This document shows positions 11,301 to 20,739 of a DNA stretch of 64,000 nt, piece after piece. This DNA is from Anisus vortex (lineage: Eukaryota > Mollusca > Gastropoda > Planorbidae). Each line of letters opens with the position of its first letter. The first letter of the stretch is position 1. The notes beneath the pieces were generated by a model, which was not told where the DNA came from, did no database searches, and saw nothing but the letters and a program-made list of their open reading frames with translations. Location: the NCBI GenBank assembly GCA_949126835.1, contig OX421497.1, forward strand, positions 46,741,715 through 46,805,714, in the 5' to 3' direction. The translations under genes and the position numbers were made by a program.

Positions 11301-13175
11301 CCATTAAAGCTGTTACAAGAGACATGGTTGTCATCCACTGAAGACACTGGTCTACTGACATACGTGGAAAATTTTAAAAATAGACTGTATAATGCATTAA
11401 AAGTTGTCAGATCTAATCTTTTGCAGGCACAAGACAAGATGAAGGTCTATTATGACGTCAACGCAAGAACCCGTATCTTCCAACCTGGTGATAAAGTTCT
11501 CATGCTGACGCCACTGTCTGGTCAACCCCTGAGTGCCAAGTTTACAGGACCCTACGAGGTTATGGCTAAGCTTAGTGAGGTTAACTATCTTGTAAAGACC
11601 CCTGATAGACGGAAATCGCAACGAGTGTGCCATATCAATATGTTGAAACCATACATTACCAGAGAAGAACAAAATGTTGTTGCCTCGGTAAACACTGTTA
11701 TTAAAGTCGGGAATAATTCACCCGAAATTGAGCGTGAAGTGGCAGAAAGCAAACTGCAAAATACAAAGGCTCTGAAAAACTTAAATGAAAAATTGGCACA
11801 TTTACCTGATTGCGAACAATCCGCTATCAAAGGTCTAATTAATGAAAATATCCATTTATTTGGAGATGTACCTAGTAGAACTAGTGTAGTTAAGCATGAT
11901 GTTATTTTAGATGAAAATACTAAAGCTATTAAACAACATCCATACAGGTCAAATCCTATCCAGTTAGAATGCATCCGTAAAGAGGTTCGCTACATGCTTG
12001 ACAATGACATTATTACACCTAGTAGTAGTGACTGGTCTTCCCCTTGCGTATTGGTACCTAAAGCCGATGGATCCATGAGGTTTTGTGTGGACTACCGTAA
12101 GGTAAACAAAGTGACAAAAACTGATTCCTATCCAATACCAAGAATCGACGATCTAATAGATCAAGTGAGTAATGCTAAGTTTGTGACGAAAATTGACCTA
12201 TTGACGGCGTATTTTCAGATTCCACTGACTGAGAGGGCTCAGGAGATATCATCGTTTGTAACCCCTGACGGACTGTACAAATTTAAGGTCATGCCCTTTG
12301 GTATGGTTAATGCACCCTCTACTTTTCAACGGTTAATAAATACCATTACTCAGGACATTCCTAAATGTCACGCATACCTCGATGATATTGTTGTTTTTAG
12401 TGACGATTTTAAATCTCATTTAGATCAACTACATTTGTTATTTACGAAATTGACTCATGCTAATCTCACCATAAACTTGACTAAGAGTCAGTTCTGCCAT
12501 GCAACCATCGAGTATCTAGGTCACATAGTGGGAAATGGTTTGGTAAAACCATTAAATGCAAAGGTTAAGGCTATTCGTGAGTTCCCTGTTCCTGAAACCT
12601 GTAAACAACTCCGTAGTTTTCTCGGGATGGCGGGGTACTACCGTCGGTTCTGTCAAAATTTCTCAACCATTGCATGTCCATTAACAAATCTATTAAAGAA
12701 GAATTGCACTTTCAAATGGTCTAATGAATGCCACCAGGCCTTTGAGAAATTAAAAGATGTTCTTTCTGAGGCACCTGTATTAGTAACACCCAATTACAGT
12801 AAACCCTTTAAAATTACCGTTGACGCGTGTGATACAGGGATGGGAGCGGTCATTTCTCAAAAGGGTGATGATTCATTGGAACACCCGATTAGTTTTTACT
12901 CTCAAAAATTTGATAAGCATCAAAGAAACTATAGTGTGATAGAAAAGGAACTTTTGGGATTAATCCTGGCATTGAAACATTTTGATTTTTATGTCAATGG
13001 TTCTCCATATCCAATTGATATTTTAACTGATCATAACCCTTTAGTTTTCCTTTCCAGGGTTAAACAGAACCAAAGAATTATTCGCTGGAGCTTATTTCTC
13101 CAAGCATATAATTTAAATGTGTTATATTTACCAGGTAAACAAAATGTGGTCGCTGAGACGTTGTCGCGCATGTAA
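8301..13175 (+). CDS. gag-pol: Gag-Pol polyprotein (Gag, protease, integrase, reverse transcriptase, RNase H)
   Basis: A single 1,624-residue frame starts at an ATG 278 bp after the LTR. Residues 1-70 look SAP-like (LKEMANSLGI, then KLIQDI). Residues about 110-165 form a charged helix with three tandem IEVQLEGKR units. Residues about 185-350 are a retroviral-type Gag/SCAN-like region. A CCHC knuckle (CTFCKKDGHIKENC) lies at about 401. The retropepsin motif RDSGAD is at about 552. Integrase follows: an HHCC zinc region at about 775-820, then the catalytic D, D and E (the DQGSN and ALERYH boxes), with exactly 35 residues between the last two, then a GPY/F module (KFTGPYEV) at about 1080. Reverse transcriptase comes after integrase (about 1225-1420, YLDD at about 1358). 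RNase H ends the protein (VDACDTGMGAV at about 1506, EKELLGLILAL, LTDHNPL). No frameshift separates gag and pol. The protein would copy and integrate the element. Confidence 0.93.
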   Translation: MAEANLTLEQLNIFAITSEQLTSMSLTQLKEMANSLGIDITEVTPVRSKLIQDIKECLKRHGAMLEENTMNSEESVVLNVSETLKTDIDNHEFKMNGNELSADMKFQLEMRKLEIQVQLEGKRIEVQLEGKRIEVQLEGKRIEAEKEKRLGELEKERIASNERIELAKSRSSTHTIQETNNVELYKFKKHVPSMENIEIDEFFMVFERNSIDYKFPEDKKAVLLRSALTKGKALDVVLNLTPEECNDYELIKNRVLLSYVLTPEKYRKLYREYKKEPEVSHVDFLRLEKKYLDRWLRSKNVNKDYEKLYNLILMEDFTEKIRTDIKVHLADRGIEIAEQAAVKADEYVIIHPHSHYFQNDRTSLRTQNSNTERKLRSTEDKSKQKADKQENSSFVQKRITCTFCKKDGHIKENCWSLHKEKRPIKNKNNVVLSHIAVQTETHINKTAHKRIKAERKTSDVSHEEMAKHACPSCSKSEKVFEMKTEAIEHSSFNSKGSVTDEQSVNKTFTYGGSSVARNSVGRELPECMLSDVSEGYVSPIDNQARERKIKILRDSGADISLLLKNTVPTSKLTHTGQYALISTMAGTLTAPLHRIQLKSNYFTGSVIVGIVKKFPYRGISLLLGSDIAKNQVHPVLKETKDSVQCRNTENSVCVITRAMEKQQMTNESTKKPEPTPEIDLQATFMADVLGGHSSHTDQNNLSPRQLLILAQGKDPEIGKLKEEAKNEGELETMAAGYYLRDELLMRKWRGKENDDETCSEVHQIVVPNVYRKDILHMAHDSPYAGHLGIQKTFDRILPYFFWPGLRRDVTSFCRSCHVYQMVGKPNQTIPVAPLRPIPAFSEPFSHIIIDCVGPLPKTKAGHQYLFTIMCSATRFPEAIPLRSINADKISDALIGFFTRYGLPKTVQSDQGSNFTSKLFRQVLERLGIRHAVSSAYHPQSQGALERYHQTLKNMLRTFCFEHNDDWDRGIPFALFATREAVQESLGFSPFELVFGHTVRGPLKLLQETWLSSTEDTGLLTYVENFKNRLYNALKVVRSNLLQAQDKMKVYYDVNARTRIFQPGDKVLMLTPLSGQPLSAKFTGPYEVMAKLSEVNYLVKTPDRRKSQRVCHINMLKPYITREEQNVVASVNTVIKVGNNSPEIEREVAESKLQNTKALKNLNEKLAHLPDCEQSAIKGLINENIHLFGDVPSRTSVVKHDVILDENTKAIKQHPYRSNPIQLECIRKEVRYMLDNDIITPSSSDWSSPCVLVPKADGSMRFCVDYRKVNKVTKTDSYPIPRIDDLIDQVSNAKFVTKIDLLTAYFQIPLTERAQEISSFVTPDGLYKFKVMPFGMVNAPSTFQRLINTITQDIPKCHAYLDDIVVFSDDFKSHLDQLHLLFTKLTHANLTINLTKSQFCHATIEYLGHIVGNGLVKPLNAKVKAIREFPVPETCKQLRSFLGMAGYYRRFCQNFSTIACPLTNLLKKNCTFKWSNECHQAFEKLKDVLSEAPVLVTPNYSKPFKITVDACDTGMGAVISQKGDDSLEHPISFYSQKFDKHQRNYSVIEKELLGLILALKHFDFYVNGSPYPIDILTDHNPLVFLSRVKQNQRIIRWSLFLQAYNLNVLYLPGKQNVVAETLSRM

Positions 13176-14023
13176 CTGGTAAACCAGAAGATAAAGTCAG
13201 TTTCTCATTAAATGTTTTCTTTTATGTCATTCATTGTATTGATTAACATTTATATTATTGTAAATATGACAATAAATAAACTATGTTTTGAAATATTGCA
13301 ATATGAGACATTACAGAACAAAACTTCAAATTCTACTAGAAACAATCATACGTTGTAGGGTAAAAGGTAACTATTGCATACAGCAATTGCACACACACCG
13401 GTATTTAACTTGAATACATCCACACTTGTGTTTGTTCAATTGATTATTGATGTGTTTTGAAAATTGTTTGTTTCTATGTCGTCATGTTATAATTTGGATG
13501 TCTTATTTTATGCTATGTAAAAGCTAAATCAGCTGAGATTATAACATTTTTTTTTATAAATATTCTTGATGTCATAATTGAGACATCATAATAATCATAT
13601 AATAACTGAAAATCATTAGTTAATGATACAGTGATCGGTTATAAATAAATTAAATTTTCTAAAGAATTATCTATCAATTATTAATCGGTTCCACTTATTT
13701 GGGTAATTCATATCAATTCTGTGGGAATTGGTTATTGGTGGTAATAGTTTTATGGTCAACGTTGTACACACAATAATCATAATTGTAAATATTAATTGAT
13801 AAATAAATGTTTAATTAATAATCATTGATAGAATAATGTGATAAGGGATTCCATAATAGCGACTTTGTTATTAAGGGAATATGTAATATATGGTTCATTT
13901 TAATCTTTAAAAGATTGTCCAATAGTCAATTAAATCTTACGAATAGTTTGGGAATTCGGTTCATTTTATGGGTACTCTACAAAGAATTCCATACTTAACG
14001 CTGTCTGTAATTCCTTTGTGTCT
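13176..14023 (+). other. Long non-coding segment of the retrotransposon between pol and the 3' LTR
   Basis: About 850 bp of AT-rich sequence contains no meaningful open frame on either strand. In elements with an envelope gene this is where it would lie; none is visible. It could hold packaging or replication signals, which I cannot identify. Confidence 0.6.
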
Positions 14024-14037
14024 TAAGGGGGGGCGAG
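14024..14037 (+). other. Polypurine tract
   Basis: TAAGGGGGGGCGAG directly precedes the 3' LTR and is the expected primer for plus-strand synthesis. Confidence 0.75.
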
Positions 14038-14636
14038 TGTTACGAGTAGATTTATTTCCATATTATATTGGTTCTGTTATTATTAACTAAAGTTAAAATG
14101 AAATAATCTTAAACCCGAAATGTTTCCGTGTTAGGAATAAAACATGCATATGTCTAGACACTACGTCATAGCTATAAAATACGTCATATGCACGAGGGTG
14201 GAAGACCGTTTAGTTTAGTTCTAGTTTGGGCGCTAATGTGTGAGGACTGTTTTTGACCACTTTCTTAAAGATAGGATTACAGCTTAACTCATTATAGAAG
14301 AATCTCAACTGATTAAGTTTCATTATATAATACTGATACATGTATTCTGTGGTATTGTTATATTTTATCATCTCAACTTGTTGGAATAAAATTGTGTTCA
14401 ATTTCAAACAGGATTGTGGATTTCCTATATATTAAGGTACAGTTTATCTAAATCACTTTATACACAAAAGATTCATATCGCCACGAGTCAAATAAACATC
14501 AAATCTAATTCAATAACATCAATATAAATTCTTATACAACCTTGTGAGATCCAAGATGGATATGAATCAAAATAATATATAATAATACATTACTAAAAAT
14601 ATCATCTAACGTCAGTAGCTGATTTCGCACGTGACA
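14038..14636 (+). repeat. 3' LTR
   Basis: It is the same length as the 5' LTR (599 bp) and apparently identical over its whole length. It is preceded by a purine-rich tract and followed by the ATGT target copy. Confidence 0.93.
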
Positions 14637-15692
14637 ATGTCAATCGTTTGGCACAGTATACTAGTCTCTTTTGGCTTCTGCAACAAAGTCATTCAAGCTT
14701 GTGATGCGACTATAGATATGGAAGTTGCAAACATAGAAAGCTTATAATATGCACAACTAGGGGCTTTGCGAAACAGTTGGAAAGCAATGTGGAATGAAGC
14801 TAAGCTTGTTAAATCCCACCTGCAGATAGAAGTACAATAGTTTAGGAACAGCAATACAACTGCCAGTAAAAAAAAAACAAGATTCCATGATGAAAATGTG
14901 AATGAGATGAACGAAACAGAACAATGCCTAAAGGAAGCCCACTTTCGAAAACACATTATATTATGTTGTATTGGATAGTGTCGATAGTGTTATTGGAGGG
15001 CTTACGGTTTACAGTTCAGTTCAATTCAGTCAAAGATATTTCTAACACATTCAGCTTTCTTTGGAACTGCCAAAAGATGTCAGAAGAAGACTTGAAGTAT
15101 AAAGCTACTAAGTTAGCAGAAAAGTAAGCTTATTAATTATAATATCATAAGTTGTGAAGACTTTCTTCGGGAAATAATTCACCTAACAATGGTTCACAAT
15201 GCAAATGTAGGTAAAGAACAGTTGGGTGCATTGGAACTGTTAAATGTTTTGGCAAATTCCAAATTAGAAAATATTTTTCATAACTTAAGTGTCAGTTCGA
15301 GGATGTTTCTTACAACACTAGTCCAGTAGCATTAGCAGAGAGGAGCTTCAGTAAACTTAAGCTCATCAAAAATTGCCTTAGGTCCACCATGAGTCAGGAT
15401 CGCCTGCACAACTTGGCTAGGCTCAGTATTGAGTCTGGCATTGCAAGACAATAAACTTTGACACAATAATTCGTAACGTAGTTTTGCCAAGAAAAAGGCA
15501 CGCAATTTAAGTTAGCCCTGTTTTAATAAAACTAGTCTTTTTCTTCTCTTTCTTATCATTCATGTAGACCTTTTGATGTATTTTCTGTTGACTATTTCTT
15601 TTCACCAAACAGTAAGCATTCAAAAGATGAATGATTTGGGTATATGTTTGTAAATAATTATATCAATTCTGATCAATACTGAAGCGGATGGG

Positions 15693-18351
15693 CAGTGGCG
15701 TAGCTAGGGGGGGCAGGGGGGGACATATGTCCCCGGGCGCCACGTTAGGGGGCGCCAAAATGAGTATTAAAACTAATTATTTAATTTTATTTTGATGTAA
15801 ACTTATACGTTTGCAAGATTGAATTTTGGAGCTTCACAAATAACGTCATTACGAACCAGTTGGCAAGCATGATTTTGGCGCCCCCATTGAGCATTAAGGG
15901 GCGCCATTCTACTCATACAACAAATGACACATCCACTATGTAGGATTGCTGATGTTTTTTTTTGTTTTTTTAAACAAAGACCAGTTTGGGTTCAAATATT
16001 TTTCTTCATATACTGAAAGTGGCATCTGGTTTTAACAATTATATAAATTTGGATAATTTCGAGTCGAATATAGGATTTTACGGGTATCTTACTTGACTCA
16101 ACCTCTGATCTAGGACACCGGGAACAGCTTTCTCAAATCATCAGATTTGTGGATGTGGATTTTCAAACTAAAAAAAGTAACAATCAAAGAATCATTTTTA
16201 GGTTTTGTTCGGATACATTTCAAAGACGCAGCAAGCCTTGAAAGAGTTATTGTAGACTATGTCTATTCCAGTCATGTATAGTCTAGATAAGTGATCGGCA
16301 ACCTAAGGCACGGGTACCAAACTTGGCACGCAGAGCGATTTTCAATGGTCGCGAGAGGTCTCCACGAGTTTTTTTTAACGATAAAAAAAACAACATTTTC
16401 GGTTCTTAATGAGGAAAACTGACTGTTGAAGCCGATGTTTCTGAATGACAGTTGGACACATTTCAGTGTGTTGAACGCATTTACAAGGACGGGGTCAAAC
16501 AGCACTTGAACTGTTAGATCACTGGAATGGATTTGCCTATAATATATTGAGTGAAATCAATTTCAAAATATTTAACTATGTGTACGCTCCTTTATAAAGG
16601 CAAATATTTAGATAGATAGATGGGCTTTTTCAGTAGTACATTGAAGCACTCAAAGCGGAGTTTTCTATACAAAGACAAGACTTTCAAATTCATGGACTCA
16701 TTTTTTCATACCTCAACAAGCCTAACTGGCTAAATCTTACTACAACCTTCTTAGATGTAGATGTATTTTTTCTTAAATTAACTGGAGGGATATTGGAGAT
16801 TTTAAAACGCAGCTAGTTGAATTTTAAACATTAAAAAAATAGACATCGAAATGTGCCAATTTGCTGGAAAATCTGAATGGAAGCTGCTTAGGAAAGTGAC
16901 AACTGACAGGCATTCTACTTTCAACTTACACGTGTGAACAGTATTTATTGCACATGAAAGCTGTGTTAAGAATTCAAAGAGGTCTTTTGCAATACACTAG
17001 TCAGAAAAACAGAAATGACTAAATATGTATCTGCCATTATATTATCATTAATTATTGATACAGACTAATTATATTTCAGAGTTTTTATGCTCATCTTCTA
17101 TAATTAAACACAAATATAAGTTATTCTAAAACAAATTTTATTTTATCAATTTAATAAATATAAGAGACTTTTGAATAACATTACATTATGCAATTGTTGT
17201 AATTATTAATGTTTGGTAAAAAGATAAACTCCTTAAGGTTAAATGGACAAACAATTAATGCAGGGAATGTTTATTCGCAACAGTTTACCGTAAATTAATT
17301 TTATACCTCTAATCATTAAATCTTGTAAATGAATACCTTAATGCTGGATTTATATAAAGAAAAAATAATTAATCAAAATTTTTATTTTTATTTTACAAAA
17401 CAAATTAGGCATTACTTTTAAATCAAATTTAGAATCTTTATTTTAATTAAAGGGAGATAATTAGCCCATATTATTTGCGCTAATATTTCTAATATTTATG
17501 TTGTAGTTTTTTTTTATTATTATAAAGACTAAATGGCCTGCAACTTAACTTTACGACGACCAAATTGTAAAAATTCGTTAAATATAAATATAATATAAAT
17601 ATTATATGATTAAAAAGTTATGTGCACCTTTTTTAAACATATTACATTAACTACCCAGTTGGTATGATTACTACGTATCCATTCCATTTAACTATATTAT
17701 CATCTTTTTGGCAATAACTAGAACATAGGCCTATTAAAGAAAACCTCAGTTAAACAGAACAAAATATAATCTATCAGTTGCTAGATCCTTATCTTGATAA
17801 ACCAAATGATAATGTTTACAAAATAGTTACCCTAAATATGAAAGTTTGGTAATAAAATATTGTATTTGCTATAAATAAAAATAAAAAGGATGATAATCAC
17901 CAATATGTTATTTTTTTTATTAAACATAATCGCTTTTAAACAATTATCTCTACTTTTGATTTGGGCCTTGGTCTTGATACGGAATTAAATTAATTGTATT
18001 TTAAAAAATAAAATAAAAATTTGAATAGAGCATGTTGACTTTTAGGCTGTTAGCACGTTGAAGGATTTAGAAATCCTAGTTTCTGTTAGAAAAAGGTTGC
18101 CAACCCCTGGTCTAGATTAATTAGTAGAGTATACATTTTTTTTTTCAAATAAATTGTTTACAACCGTATGGAGAATTATTAGTCTGTATTCTATGTCATT
18201 AAAAAACCAGATGCTTCGAAAATGAACCATATAAACCATACAATTTCATAATGTCCTTGTGGGGGCTCAGTGAGCCCCCAGATTCTGTCGGTGCGAGAAG
18301 GGGCGCAGAATTTGTGTCATGTCCCCGGGCGCAGATGACCCTAGCTACGCC
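15693..18351. mobile_element. Outer DNA transposon with CAGTGGCGTAGCTAGGG ends
   Basis: The left end at 15693 reads CAGTGGCGTAGCTAGGG and the right end at 18335-18351 is its exact inverted copy. G/C-rich subterminal sequence lies inside each end. The flanking 8-mers CGGATGGG and ACGATGGG agree at 6 of 8 positions, which suits a hAT-type 8-bp target duplication. No transposase frame remains. About 1.8 kb of the interior is the nested element at 16289-18109, so the original element was about 0.83 kb and non-autonomous. The two ends could belong to two related copies. Confidence 0.6.
16289..18109. mobile_element. hAT element (1,821 bp) nested in the outer element
   Basis: Perfect 8-bp target duplications GTCTAGAT flank it (16281-16288 and 18110-18117). 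The left end AAGTGATCGGCAACCT and the inverted right end CAGGGGTTGGCAACCT match at 12 of 16 bases. Both fit the CAGGGGTCGGCAACC hAT terminus. The interior is AT-rich with many stops on both strands; I recognise no transposase, so it is a non-autonomous or fully decayed copy. Confidence 0.8.
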
Positions 18352-18940
18352 ACTGACGATGGGGGAAATGGATTGGAGGGAGAAGGGAGTAAATTTAATG
18401 CCTTTAGTAAATTTAGGTTTTTAGTATAGGCATAATCATCATAATCTGTGAGACGTTCATCCCAGGAAGAATATTAGACATAATATTGTAGGCCTAGCTT
18501 AGGCCTATAATATATGCGTTTATGTTTTACTGACTATATAGAGATTCTTTATATTAATTTGTTCTTGACTGGGGAATATGCCTACGAAGTTATAATGCTT
18601 ATAGTAAGAAGCTATAGAGATTACGACTTGGCCTATATTAGGCTGTTGTAAAAAATAATTAATGATTGCTATTACTATAGATAGACTGTATAGTAGGCTA
18701 TATACTATATAGTAGTATAGCTACTGTCTATTCTATAGCCTAGCAGGGTAATTTATCCATTTAGGCACATGGAGATAGACTTGTCACCCAGGGACATATG
18801 ACATATGGTAGCCTAATCCTTCAGTCTCGAAAACAAAAAACTGGCATAATATATATATTTATCTGAAACGCTTTGTGTATGAGATCATGTTTTAAAATTG
18901 TGCGCTTTAGACACTTTAGTAATACTTTATGCGGGTATTT
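18352..18940. other. Gene-free stretch left of the CARF promoter
   Basis: AT-rich sequence with several AGGCCTA-rich patches. I see no gene, RNA or defined repeat. Confidence 0.5.
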
Positions 18941-18950
18941 TTTTATTTTT

Positions 18951-19001
18951 TGCGCATGCGCCGGTCAGCTTGAATCGCCATTTTGTTATCAACGACTTCG
19001 A
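18951..19001 (+). promoter_or_regulatory. Probable CARF promoter: NRF-1 and YY1 motifs
   Basis: TGCGCATGCGC at 18951-18961 is a perfect NRF-1 palindrome. CGCCATTTTG at 18976-18985 matches YY1, which in animal promoters commonly sits just downstream of the start of transcription. Both lie in a short CpG-bearing island in an otherwise AT-rich area. A donor-like GAG/GTTTGT follows near 19001, so a tiny non-coding first exon spliced to 21645 is plausible. The assignment to CARF is by orientation and proximity (2.7 kb); no RNA evidence is available. Confidence 0.5.
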
Positions 19002-20204
19002 GGTTTGTGACTCGTTTTCAATTTTTTAGTCTCATTGTGACCCGTTTATTCTTAAGTTAGGGCACCTACTTTCGTTTTGGTCGCAAACCGATAAATAAAT
19101 ATTATAAGAGATTTAACATTAGCCACTTTAATTAATAAGTAAAATGAATACGACATAACACTCCAGAGTCCAGAGTTTAAAATACATTTATGTTTTTTTT
19201 TGCTAGCATTGTGGCATTATTATGCCAGAACTAGTCACTAGTCACATCGGCAACTTGATTCATTGAAATTTAAATTCTTGTCTTGTATTGACAAGTCTCT
19301 TCTCAAATAGCTGCAAAATACAAATATTTCAAATCTCATTAGTTAGTGCATTGGCACTGTGATTAATCCCTAGACTAGGTTCTCTCAGCCTCAGCTTAAC
19401 TGCCCTGCTTGTCATCGAGCAGTAGCCTAGATGTAGACCTGGCCTATGAAATAAATGAAGTTGGTTTACATGAACATTTTACATGTATGATGTCCTGAGG
19501 CTGAGGTCCTGAGTGTTGAACATAAAACTAATAAATAAAAGGCTGAAAGGGTCACTGAAAGAAACAATTTCACTCACTCAACTCACTGACTTGACTAAAT
19601 TACTAAATTCAATTAATTTTTACAAAGGATCTTGACAAGATATATAGAAGCAATATAGCAGAATTTCAATTTCAAAAAGCCTTATACTTATAGTGACTCT
19701 TTACTTCTTAGACTTGAATATATAGACTTAGCCTCACAAATTCTACATAACATATATTTTAGGCTAAATGCGCAAACCAAAAAGTAAAATGATGAAGAAA
19801 AGAAGAAAAATACTAGTACCAGTAGTAGACTTAGATGGAAAAAGATAGAGGAGTTCAATAGTAAAGTAGGCCCTAGCCACAATTTTTATACATGGCCAGA
19901 ATAACTTTTTTTAAAGTAGACATAACTACCATTAATTATCTTATAGTCAAACAGCAATTAAGGAGCTAGATACCTACAGGTATAATGAATAAGGAAAATT
20001 GCTGAAGAAAACTAAATAATTTGAACAATGTCTACTAAAATAATAAATAATTAATAAAAATGAGAATGCATACAAAAAATAAAAATAAATAAACAAGTCT
20101 ATAATTATAATAAATTAGTTAACTAGGAAAAGAAAGCTTTTACAGTACTTTTACATTATTTACATTTGTTTTTCAAAATGAGACAACCAGACCTTGGCCT
20201 AGAT
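19002..20204. other. Probable first intron of CARF, left part
   Basis: No coding frame or RNA gene is apparent. The sequence is AT-rich and holds only short homopurine or homopyrimidine runs. Confidence 0.45.
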
Positions 20205-20482
20205 AGGGCATGGTGACCAAATGGCAGCACATTCTTAGTGGGTTTGGCAAACCAAACCTCTTGGGTTCGAATCCCGGTGAAGGCTATGATTTTTTCCTGG
20301 GTCTCGAGGGTGTCCGCCTTGAGTTTACCCAGCTCTGATGAGTACCTGGCATTACTTGGGGTAAAGTAAAGGCAGCTGGGCCTTGTGCTGGCCACTAATT
20401 CCTCTAGTATGCCATGGCCACAGAAACTGATGCATGCTGCTTCACCGGTCATTTGGATTAATTTGGTATGACGGGAATACTT
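20205..20482 (+). mobile_element. tRNA-derived SINE, copy 1
   Basis: A tRNA-like head has an A-box-like TGGTGACCAAATGGCAGC and a B box GGTTCGAATCCCGG. It is followed by a family-specific body (GGGGTAAAGTAAAGGCAGCT, then TTGTGCTGGCCAC and CTAGTATGCCATGGCCACAG). Related copies in this window lie at 22936, 33533, 39072 and 50554. Confidence 0.8.
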
Positions 20483-20485
20483 AAC

Positions 20486-20672
20486 TTCACTCATAGACTA
20501 TAAACACATGTGGAGCATACTAGAACTCGTAGACTATAAACACATGTGGAGCATACTAGACCAATTTCTACTTCACTCATAGACTATAAACACATGTGGA
20601 GCATACTAGACCAATTTCTACTTCACTCATAGACTATAAACACATGTGGAGCATACTAGACCAATTTCTACT
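20486..20672. repeat. 50-bp minisatellite, 3.7 copies
   Basis: The unit contains AGACTATAAACACATGTGG and GCATACTAGACCAATTTCTA. The first copy lacks part of the unit. It directly follows the SINE. Confidence 0.85.
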
Positions 20673-20739
20673 ACAGATGTTGCTGATTGTTGAATACATT
20701 TTTCTTAAAGGTAAAAAATGATTATCATTGGTTTCTTGG

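Larger units (their letters stand above)
7424..14636 (+). mobile_element. Complete Ty3/gypsy LTR retrotransposon with Gmr1-like domain order
   Basis: The element is 7,213 bp. It has two 599-bp LTRs (TG...CA ends), a 4-bp target duplication ATGT (7420-7423 and 14637-14640), a primer-binding candidate just after the left LTR, a polypurine tract before the right LTR, and one uninterrupted gag-pol frame of 1,624 codons. There is no envelope-like frame. Pol is ordered PR-INT-RT-RNaseH, unlike most Ty3/gypsy elements (PR-RT-RNaseH-INT) and like the Gmr1 group. Identical LTRs, an intact frame and a clean target duplication indicate a recent insertion. The host site is a hAT transposase pseudogene. 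Confidence 0.93.
7203..15454 (+). pseudogene. hAT-family transposase pseudogene split by an LTR retrotransposon
   Basis: The right part, about 14637-15454, carries decayed hAT transposase sequence. It includes FSFLWNCQKMSEEDLKYKA near 15047 and the C-terminal dimerisation segment near 15330-15450 (ERSFSKLKLIKNCLRSTMS, then DRLHNLARLSIESGI), ending in TAA. This fits the ZMYM1-like hAT branch. The left part, 7203-7423, is an open frame (KRWKIL, HRPGVELAMEDLLKL). It runs in register into the right part when the inserted element and one 4-bp target copy are subtracted. Several stops and frameshifts in 14700-15200 show the gene was already dead or decayed later. Assignment of the left portion rests on frame continuity, not on a recognised motif. 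Confidence 0.6.

Noticed and set aside
8908..11974. Minus-strand frames of 62-129 residues inside gag-pol
   Set aside because: Antisense shadows of an intact polyprotein frame; no motifs.
13176..14023. Envelope gene after pol
   Set aside because: No frame of useful length, signal peptide or membrane segment is visible.
16272..16505. 77-residue minus-strand frame at the left edge of the nested hAT element
   Set aside because: It spans the element boundary and target duplication and has no hAT motif.
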